Positions 56,614-64,000 of a DNA stretch of 64,000 bases are shown here, one piece after another. The notes beneath the pieces were generated by a model. That model was not told the origin of the DNA. It was given only the letters and a program-made list of their open reading frames with translations, and ran no database searches. The stretch comes from Siphonodentalium dalli (Eukaryota > Mollusca > Scaphopoda > Gadilida > Siphonodentaliidae), in NCBI GenBank assembly GCA_032622095.1, contig CP136061.1:7698734-7762733 (forward strand), in the 5' to 3' direction. How positions within the stretch are numbered: position 1 is the first letter of the stretch; each line of letters begins with the position of its first letter. The position numbers and the translations under genes are program-made.

Positions 56614-57431
56614 CCTAGTTTGAAACATCTTTAAAATACCGCGTCGTATATCTAGCAATTAGCAACCAACATGTCCTCTTCAGGCTTTCCATAGATTTCA
56701 ACGTAATTTGCTACTTATGGATAATTACTCCCTCACCGCATACTACATATGGGATAAACAGGGTAAATGAATAGACTAGAGTGTATAAGTACACAATTTA
56801 TCAGGGCTCAATATACGGTATATGATAACTTACCCACTCACCCATTCACCCTGCTAGCACATACTCACGTTCGCTCTCAAACACACATATTCACAATACA
56901 TAACAGGTCATGCAAACAAATACAAAGACCATTACACAATTACAAAACATATATGGACGGACACAATTTTCAGTAACATACAAGTACCGTATACATATAC
57001 ATTTTTTCCATTTCACTGTGACACGCCAGAACAAATTTGTCAAATTCCCCAAATTCAAGATAAAGCTGATAAACCTAAGTTGATTGAAAAACATGTGTCA
57101 TTATATCTATGTAACGGGATAAATTTAGTTTTAGGGCGGGAGGTGGGGAATAATTAAATTTCTGTGCGTATCTACGCAATGTTTTCGAACTAATAAATGA
57201 AATCGGTTTCCCGCGTTACAAAAATAGCACGATAACACCTGATTGGCTAATATTCATGGATTCACTCGTCTTAGCCAATCAGAAGATAGCAAATGCCTCG
57301 GCCAAATTTACTAATCAGGAAACGGAAAATTCACGACCAATCGCGGTCACATTAAAATGCGGAAGCGACAACATGGAAGGTAGAATGCTACTATCCGGAA
57401 TAATTAGAGATTTTTTAGCAAAAATAACCAT
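56614..57431 (-). repeat. right terminal repeat (S-P-Q-R) of the DIRS-like element
   Basis: 818 bp made of S (56614-56724), P (56725-56821), Q (56822-57049) and R (57050-57431). Q and R match the left side closely. S and the start of P match the detached piece at 46673-46812. R includes a near-palindrome GATTGGCTAA...TTAGCCAATC (57240-57280), carrying a CCAAT-box sequence in both directions, a possible promoter element for the minus-strand genes. Confidence 0.8.
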
Positions 57432-57936
57432 TTGTGTCCGGGAAGTGTTTTGGACGGGTCAAATCGTGACCCCGACCTGACCTTTAAAACTGTCAATGCA
57501 GGTCAATTTGGGTAAAACGGACAAATTTCGGCGAAATTTGATACCTAGGGATACTTTTGTCCGGGTCAAATCGTGACATCGGCGTGACCTTGACCTTCAA
57601 TGTGGTCAATCAAAGGTGAAATCGGATACAACGGATGGATTTCGACGAAATTTGATACCTATGGGTACTTTTGTCGGGGGAGTGTTTTGAACGGGTCAAA
57701 TCATGACTCCGACCTTACCTTGACCTTCAAAATTGTTTATTAAAGGTCAAGTGGGGTAAAACGGACGGATTTCGACGAAATTTGATACCTATGGGTACTT
57801 TTATCTGGGTGGGGATGTTTTAGACGGGTCAAATCATGACCCTGACTTTCGAAATAGTCAATTGAAGGTCAAATCTCGCCTTTCACCGGAAATCAGATGG
57901 GAAACAGCCCGGGCGAAGTCGGGCCCATCAGCTTGT
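57432..57936 (+). mobile_element. Helitron-like 3' fragment
   Basis: Consists of four diverged ~110-bp blocks (GACGGGTCAAATCGTGAC, TTTGATACCTA) as in 47272-47773 and ends GCCCGGGCGAAGTCGGGC, seven bases, CTTG, T. Its 5' part is missing exactly where the DIRS-like repeat ends. Confidence 0.6.
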
Positions 57937-58189
57937 GTAATAAAGAAGACAGTTTGAAGAAAGTAATGTATGACACGACAAACGGGAAAACTTGAAATAT
58001 GGAAGTATGCAAATTTCCCACATAAAATTTGAAAGCTAGTTTATAGAATAATTGTATTATAATTTATATTTATGGCTAATAATATGATATTGGTGGCGTT
58101 ACCATTTCTGACTATGGTTTTCTTGTATATTATGTTTTTGTGGATTTTGAGTGCGTGGTACTCATCAACCTCGAAACCACCGTGTTAAC
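57937..58189. other. non-coding stretch
   Basis: AT-rich sequence with no gene or clear repeat. Confidence 0.4.
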
Positions 58190-58592
58190 TTTACAACATT
58201 GAACAAACAAGGCAGGGAATATATTTCTTTGTTAATAGATGTTCCTCAATAATCTATTTCAAATTAGGGGGTGGTCCCAGCTTGAGATTGCATGCTTTTC
58301 TGTGAGCCGATATCGCAATAAACATTGAATTACCCAGGAAAAATTCCATAATTGTAAGCGACGCAAAATTGCTCATAAAGTCACTTACATTGTGCAAATT
58401 CGAGTTGGGACCTTCATCTACAGTGAATTACATTAAGGAACCGATAACTAAGAAATATATTCCCCGCGTTATTTTTTTGATTTTATCAGATTTTATAAGG
58501 TTCCCTGTCAAAACTTCAAAAGGTTCCCAGGTTTTGTACTGGTGGAATATGATCTCTACGGACATTAGCCTGAGTAGAGATTCATGACATGA
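58190..58592. mobile_element. MITE-like repeat, partner of 12508-12900
   Basis: Shares ACATTGAACAAACAAGGCAGGGAATATA, cut into matches of up to 20 bases, then GGTGGTCCCAGCTTGAGATT and the inverse GGGACCTTCATCTACAGTGA with the earlier copy. The right end TGGAATATGATCTCTACGG / GTAGAGATTCATGACATG is the inverse of the other copy's left end. Confidence 0.6.
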
Positions 58593-59906
58593 TCAATAGA
58601 ATATCTAGAATTGTACCACAAAATAATGTTAATATATCCATGGGAACAGGCTACTGACCAATCAAGACGAGCCTTATAGGAATCACTGAACTAAATGGTT
58701 TCCCATAGGCGACAGTGTTAACGTTTCGGCCAAATTCACTGAATTGAAGCCTGCAGGCCATACCAGTGATGTTTACCCAGCTAGATTGACACCAGTTGAT
58801 CACGAAAATGCAAGAAAAATCATAGGTCATGTGTTTACTTTTTTTAATAAATCCCCAAGTCTACGACAGGGCAATCTCATAGCAAAATTTGATCTGGAAA
58901 AACCCAGAACTACAGCAGCTAGTTAAATAAATTTCCTGCTCACAAAAATCCATTCCCCCACTCATTCACCAGTTTAAATTATTTAGATATTATGTACAAA
59001 TCAAATAAACGCGATGTCACCCTTTAATAACGTGCCGCATGTATCAGGTGAAGGTCATTCTGCAGTTACCTTCACCTTTAGCATTCCACGGTGTACTCGC
59101 TCCCCGACTCTAGAACACATTTAGCTCCCTGATTCCTTTATGCATGTTTAGGCAAGGTAGTATTACAAGGTCATATTACAAGTAAATATCAACAAACGAT
59201 GAGTGACCAATATATTTTATTATCACAATGAAGGACATACAATAAAGCTTTATATATTACATGCCATATAAATAGAGATGATGAAACATCCCTCATATAT
59301 ATAAATAGAGATGATGAAACATCCCTGATATTTGTAAAAGAAGTGATCACCACAGAATACTGACTTATACTATAACATGATAATAAAAGCACAAAATGGA
59401 CGGCTTCAAGTGGCAAAATGAGGCTGTGTTTGCTCGAAAATGGCAGCACGATGTCAGTCACGCCTGACAATTTCAACATTTGTTTTTTTCTGTCTTTTCG
59501 AAAGATGTCAGCAACCTAGTACGGGGTTGATAGTGAGATAGTAACAAATCGAAAATAGCTATTGGCTAACTTATTTGGTTGAGTTATATATATATATATA
59601 TATAACTATTATAGCTAAAAACACTATTTCCCTGTTTTTGTGGAAATTATTGCGAATCCCAGTGCGCAACCAAAATGTACTCTTAATAACAATACAGTGA
59701 ATTGATGCGCAACCAAAATGTACTCTTAATAACATTACAGCGAATGAATATTAATTTTGATGTGAGATTATTGTTGCCATTTTCAAGCAAATAATGACGT
59801 ATTTTCCCGGCCCTGGTTAGGGACGTCACGATCATAGAGCGGAAAAATGAGGCTGTGTTAGAATCCTCATTATTCAGCTTCATAATCAATTATTTAGTAT
59901 AATTAA
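58593..59906. other. non-coding stretch with small duplications
   Basis: AAATAGAGATGATGAAACAT occurs twice in tandem at about 59269-59332. GCGCAACCAAAATGTACTCT occurs twice at 59661 and 59707. A TA microsatellite lies at 59586-59604. The 60- and 96-codon frames here overlap these repeats and are not convincing. Confidence 0.55.
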
Positions 59907-60279
59907 AGATGCACAATCCAAATTAACGCTCCTAAATTACTATTTCATCAGCTTCAGGGTAAAAATTATTTGATTTGAGTCACGGAAACCCACCGAACAA
60001 AGCTCAGAATGATGAGATAGCAATTTTTTTAATCTATTATTTTTCACCACCTGAATATTTGGAGGCTTGGCAAAATATTCAACGAAATGCCGACTGACAT
60101 ACTCTCGATACCAAATAGCGTTGAACAAAATGTTCATATATAACGCTTTTTGGGCAAATTTATAATATAGTTGACAGTGTTTAACATTATTTTTTGGCAA
60201 TTAATCGATCCTGATAACTGAAGAAATGTTGTTGTTGAAATCGGATGATATGGAGACCATCAAATCGGATTGTGTATCT
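59907..60279. mobile_element. TTAA miniature transposon, family B copy 2 (diverged)
   Basis: Tips AGATGCACAATCC and GGATTGTGTATCT flanked by TTAA (59903-59906, 60280-60283). The interior retains CTCCTAAATTACTATTTC and CAAAGCTCAGAATGAT. More diverged than the copy at 7950-8397. Confidence 0.8.
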
Positions 60280-60283
60280 TTAA

Positions 60284-61391
60284 TTCAGTGTTTCATGATT
60301 AGGTTTATGATCGTTATCATACAGCACTTAATTCAGCATTTCATAATTAGGCCACAGGGTGTATATATCCCATAGGGATCCCCAAACAAACAGACAAATG
60401 TACTGCTGATTGGGGGTCTGCTCACCGCTGTGCGGGGCTCACTATGGGTCAACCAGGGGTGAGGTTATCTGGAGCACTTTATGCTGAGATACGAGATGAT
60501 CGATAAAATCTGTATACAAATAGAATATTATTTACAATATAAATAATTAACTCTTATATCTGTACAATTTACACCTTGCATAATTACAAAAATCTATAAC
60601 CATTTGCACAACACATGATCTCGATCAACAGTAATACAGACATCAACCAATTCCTCACGGACAATTCAATAAGACCTCTTTTCATAAAAACTTGGTTAGC
60701 AGCTAAACGTTCAGTCGCCTGATCTAATTAAAAATGGTTTTAAATAGATTTAAAGGACCACTTAAGTTTCGAACACCCAGATCACACGATACACAACATA
60801 TTCCATTTGGAAGACGAACCAAATATATATATTCCGTCAGAATATGGAACAGCTGTGGCCTGGGAGTGTCCATCAAGTGATAAGAGATTCTCAGTTCACC
60901 CGAAGATTTGCTCCGTTATTTAACCCAGAAAGCATCATAATTCACAACTAAGAGTTATATTTATTCCCCCTCCATTGAGAATAATAAACTGGCAGCACAG
61001 ACCAGATCAAAATTAAGCACAAAACACACGTAGGTACCTTGACAAAAGCAACATGTTCAAAGTTTATTCGACCGGATAAGTTGATAATACAATATTTTGG
61101 AACTTCCTCTTTCGAATGGTATATAATAAGGATTATTTTGGAACTTCCTCTTTCGAATGGTATATAATAAGGATTATTTTGGAACTTCCTCTTTCGAATG
61201 GTATATAATAAGGATTATTTTGTATATAATATGATATAGGCATCCGAAAATGAAGTGGGTTTTTAGAAAGGGCTTCAGTTGTGTCTCTGATTCGTCGATA
61301 CAACAATAAAACAGAATGTCTCATGTATCAGGAACCTATTACCATCACTCATTAAACAATTCTTTAATGCATCACAGACGTCCATGTTTAA
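60284..61391. other. non-coding stretch
   Basis: A TTAAAGGACCACTTAAGTTT sequence at 60751 resembles the one at 56484, probably the ends of another TTAA family whose other tips I cannot find. No gene. Confidence 0.4.
61099..61221 (+). repeat. three perfect 41-bp tandem units
   Basis: The unit starting GGAACTTCCTCTTTCGAATG is repeated three times without change. Confidence 0.95.
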
Positions 61392-61871
61392 AGGTACTCA
61401 ACCCGATAAAACTCCTCTCAATTACTATTTCAATGGCTTCGGGGGTCAAAAATATTTGATTCGAGTCGAGGAAGTCACCCATCAAAGCTCAGATTTGTTA
61501 GATATCGATTTTAGAAATCTATTATTTTTCATTATCGGGAATTCTTTCTGGCCCAGAAGATAGTAAAAAATTCGTTATTATTACCCACTTGATTATAGAG
61601 TTATCCATCCTTGTCTGTTTGAATAGAATTTTGGCGTAAAATCTCGAGCATGTTACCAAATTGACGGCAGTTATAAGTACTCATCTCGAGAACATAAGAA
61701 TTTTCAAAAATCAATATCTAATGACTCTGAGCTTTGTTTGATGGGTTCCTCGACTCGAATCAAATATTTTTTACCCCCAAAGTCAAAGAAATAGTAATAT
61801 AGGACCCTCTGATCGGATTGTTGTTGTTGGAATCTGTTGAGATGGGGACCCACTTTACGGGTTGAGTACCT
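61392..61871. mobile_element. TTAA miniature transposon, family B copy 3
   Basis: Tips AGGTACTCAACCCG and CGGGTTGAGTACCT flanked by TTAA (61388-61391, 61872-61875). The interior is itself largely palindromic: ATTCGAGTCGAGGAAGTCAC and GTTCCTCGACTCGAAT occur in opposite orientation about 300 bp apart. Confidence 0.85.
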
Positions 61872-62106
61872 TTAACCTCTACACATATATTAGGTGTTAA
61901 AATTGAAACGAAAATTGTTTCTGTAACCTCTAAATCTAAGTTTACTACAGTTTGGTCCATAAATAATCTTTTTTCTTTTCATTACATGAGATTTCAAGTA
62001 TAAAAATGAAATAAACAAACTACATGGTGTATTTTTATTGTTTTCCAAAATAAAATGTTTGGCGTCTGTTTGGTTCGCTAACCAAGTTATTAAAACAAGA
62101 AAAGCC

Positions 62107-62250
62107 CGCTATAAAACACCTATAGATAATGTATATAAATATCTATAGAGACCATAATAAATATAGAGAGCGTTGTTTCCTGCTATAAAACACATATAGA
62201 TAGTATATATAAAATATCTATAGAGACATAATAAATATAGAGAGCGTTAT
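62107..62250 (+). repeat. two ~75-bp tandem units
   Basis: GCTATAAAACAC through ATATAGAGAGCGTT occurs twice with small differences. Confidence 0.85.
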
Positions 62251-62364
62251 TTTCAAAAGCCTTTTAAAGACAACTTAACTAAAAGAGCTGCCTTAAAGAT
62301 GAATTCAGGATTCACGAGTCGACATTAGTTTTTTATGAAAACTATTGGACTTTTTATTGATATA

Positions 62365-62520
62365 CAGTGAAACCTCTACATACCGGACCCTCTACAATCC
62401 GAATCCCTCCTCAATCCGAATGAATTGTCTGGTCCCGAATTCACCCAAGTGCATTCTCACTAAAAATTACCTCTAAAATCCGGAACCTCTATATTCTGAA
62501 TACCGGACAGGTTTGTTAGT
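62365..62520 (+). mobile_element. pogo/Tigger-like terminal fragment
   Basis: The tip CAGTGAAACCTCTACATACC follows a TA. CAGTRRAACCTC tips and TA targets typify pogo/Tigger elements (established). The inner part repeats the theme with AACCTCTAAAATCCGGAACC and GAATACCGGACAGG. No opposite end is found, so it is truncated or solo. Confidence 0.6.
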
Positions 62521-62821
62521 CCACAGTTCAGCGAACACTTGATTATTACTTCTGAATACCGGACGAGATGAGATCGGTCGAGACGAGACGAGAGTACGTA
62601 ATGGTATAGTGATTACGTACTCTAGTATAAGCGGACCGTTTAATTAGCATTCTTTTGTTCGGCGTATGCTTTGAACCGGATTGTAACAACAGGAGTCTGA
62701 TTAGATATCTATGCTTATTTCACACATTGAGTGAACAATGGTGACTTCACAGATCGAGAATTAGAGCACTGACATATTGTTTTTGCAACAGTTATTGTGT
62801 TGAATTAATTGGACTCTGTTT
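62521..62821. other. short non-coding stretch
   Basis: AGAGTACGTAAT and ATTACGTACTCT (62591-62622) form a hairpin. No gene seen. Confidence 0.45.
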
Positions 62822-63028
62822 TTACAACCATTGTTGATCGCAGCTCACATCGCAAAACCCACAGACAATGCCGCCGCCGCCGATGAAGAAGACGAGGCAA
62901 TCCATGACAGAAGCAACGATCGTGAAGTCGGCATGGTCGTGATGTTCGTCTGTTATATTTGAACAGTTTCGATATATGTAGCCTTTATTGTCACGTTGGG
63001 CGACTTCTTTTTGCAAGAATACCGGCAT
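62822..63028 (-). CDS. candidate small protein or exon with one membrane segment
   Basis: A 68-codon frame starts ATG at 63028. Residues about 35-59 (FTIVASVMDCLVFFIGGGGI and following) form a convincing hydrophobic segment with a four-glycine turn; the N-terminal half is polar with an NCS glycosylation sequon. Near the end, GAT|GTGAGC would make a fair splice donor, so this could be a first coding exon. It has no homologue I recognise and no supporting neighbour. It could equally be chance in a GCC-repeat stretch (62868-62882). Confidence 0.25.
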   Translation of the reverse strand: MPVFLQKEVAQRDNKGYIYRNCSNITDEHHDHADFTIVASVMDCLVFFIGGGGIVCGFCDVSCDQQWL

Positions 63029-63190
63029 AAATCAAAATTATTTTTCTGTGTGGGCGCTAGGTTTCCCCAGCGATAAAAATAATATCTGGAAAAAAAAGAG
63101 TTGTTTTGAAAACTAGCACCGGAATATGTTGTTGTTGTAACTGGGGAGTCTGGAATCCTGAATACATCTTTAAGAAAGAAGTGAGGAATC

Positions 63191-63669
63191 AGGCTTCAAA
63201 ATATGGTGCTTGTCATTTATAGAATGAGGTCCCCAGAGGGTGAATTTAGTAATGTTACCCCGCACAGCGGGCTAGCATCACAAAATTCATCCTCTGGGAC
63301 CTCATTCTGCATGATCTCATCTGCTATGGGAGACTCAAACTCAAAGACAGATTTAAGTTCCAAGATGGTGAAGTTGGTGATGTGAACCCATTGGGAACCT
63401 CAATTATACATTGTCGTCTGCCAATTTTGGGATATGGAGAAACTATATTTAAAAAAGAAAAAAACTTTCTAAAGAAGTTTCTGAAGAAACTAAAAAACTT
63501 GTTAATTTGATATAAATAAAGATACTTTCCAGAGAAGGTGAGGCCTAAGCAGAACGAGGTCCCCAGAGGGTGAATATAGTAATTTTAGCTTTCTGTGCAG
63601 GGAAGCGTAATTAAATTCACCCTTTGGGGACCTTATTTGGCAAATGTTCAGCACCATATTTTGAAGCCT
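63191..63669. repeat. nested palindromes, ~480 bp
   Basis: Outer arms AGGCTTCAAAATATGGTGCT and AGCACCATATTTTGAAGCCT are inverted copies. Within lie two related hairpins (63221-63309, 63551-63638), each with arms GAGGTCCCCAGAGGGTGAAT and its complement. So a foldback element contains, or was built from, two smaller foldbacks. Confidence 0.8.
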
Positions 63670-63907
63670 ACTCAGACAAGAACAATTCAGAATTAAAACA
63701 ACAGTTCAAACATATTTATAGCTATAACAGTTAAATATGACTAATTGGCAACAGATGAGTTTGATAAAGAAGAGATCACCGTATGGATCTTTCCACAGCT
63801 GTCAATCATATCAATTTTCTACCAATCAGTGACTAAGCCATTCACTTGCTGCATTGAATTTTTTTTTCCAACTTAATTTTAATATTCACGCATACTTTCA
63901 GTGTTAA

Positions 63908-64000
63908 ATAAGGATTAACTGTCATGTGGACTGTTTTTATGGAGATGTAACTGCGAGGTGAGTGGTCATAACTTGTGTAAAACCCGAAGGGTTTTACGTA
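63908..64000. repeat. left arm of hairpin family, cut by window end
   Basis: AGGATTAACTGTCATGTGGA through AAAACCCGAAGGGTTTTACG repeats the left arm and loop of 11421-11573. The other arm should lie just beyond the window. Confidence 0.85.

Larger units (their letters stand above)
50232..57431 (-). mobile_element. DIRS/Ngaro-like tyrosine-recombinase retrotransposon
   Basis: Reading right to left: terminal repeat (57431-56614), gag-like gene, RT plus RNase H, tyrosine recombinase, SGNH hydrolase, then permuted repeats (51165-50232). The protein order gag, RT-RNase H, YR and the use of a recombinase instead of an integrase define the DIRS order. A downstream hydrolase gene and split direct repeats point to the Ngaro group rather than DIRS1 itself (family inference). 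There is no obvious target duplication, as is usual for this order. All genes carry at least one lesion, so the copy is inactive but recent enough that every domain is readable. Confidence 0.88.

Noticed and set aside
50191-57094. Small frames repeated near 50.2, 50.9 and 56.8 kb
   Set aside because: They recur only because they lie in the terminal repeats; they start at different codons and have no domain.
55057-57431. Retrovirus or LTR retrotransposon with integrase
   Set aside because: No DDE integrase, protease or envelope frame; a tyrosine recombinase and permuted repeats are present instead.

Overview
This window looks like repeat-dense, AT-rich nuclear DNA of a marine invertebrate. 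The base is non-LTR retrotransposons, a tyrosine-recombinase retrotransposon, Helitron-like termini, TTAA and TA miniature transposons, a tRNA-derived SINE and many foldback palindromes. A mollusc or another lophotrochozoan would fit, but nothing fixes the phylum. I found no complete host gene, rRNA, functional tRNA, CRISPR array or bacterial-type operon. All recognisable long coding sequence belongs to mobile elements, and every copy is broken by frameshifts or stops.

Layout. 1-3.5 kb: non-coding sequence, a 145-bp hairpin and an array of short palindromes. 3.5-5.6 kb: a 5'-truncated LINE on the minus strand. 5.6-13.3 kb: miniature transposons and foldbacks. 14.0-16.6 kb: a 2.6-kb element with long inverted repeats and no transposase, followed by a SINE (16.6-17.0 kb). 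18.2-19.4 kb and 24.5-25.9 kb: two elements with 6-bp target duplications, similar tips and arms built from reiterated short GC-rich motifs. 20-27 kb: an old degenerate tandem repeat split by insertions, including a Helitron-like element. 28.8-31.9 kb: little recognisable. 31.9-34.8 kb: a second LINE. 37.4-39.1 kb: four head-to-tail Helitron-like units. 39.8-40.5 kb: an unrecognised coding remnant. 42.4-45.3 kb: a third LINE. 46-49.5 kb: hairpins, Helitron-like elements and a LINE 3' remnant. 50.2-57.4 kb: a DIRS/Ngaro-like retrotransposon on the minus strand. 57.4-64 kb: miniature transposons, tandem repeats and nested palindromes.

The most informative locus is the DIRS/Ngaro-like element. 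It carries a gag-like protein, reverse transcriptase plus RNase H, a tyrosine recombinase and a downstream SGNH-type hydrolase. Gag (after one small indel), RT-RNase H and recombinase lie in one frame separated only by single stop codons. Its ends are permuted direct repeats rather than simple LTRs. All family calls come from reading motifs by eye; no database search was possible.
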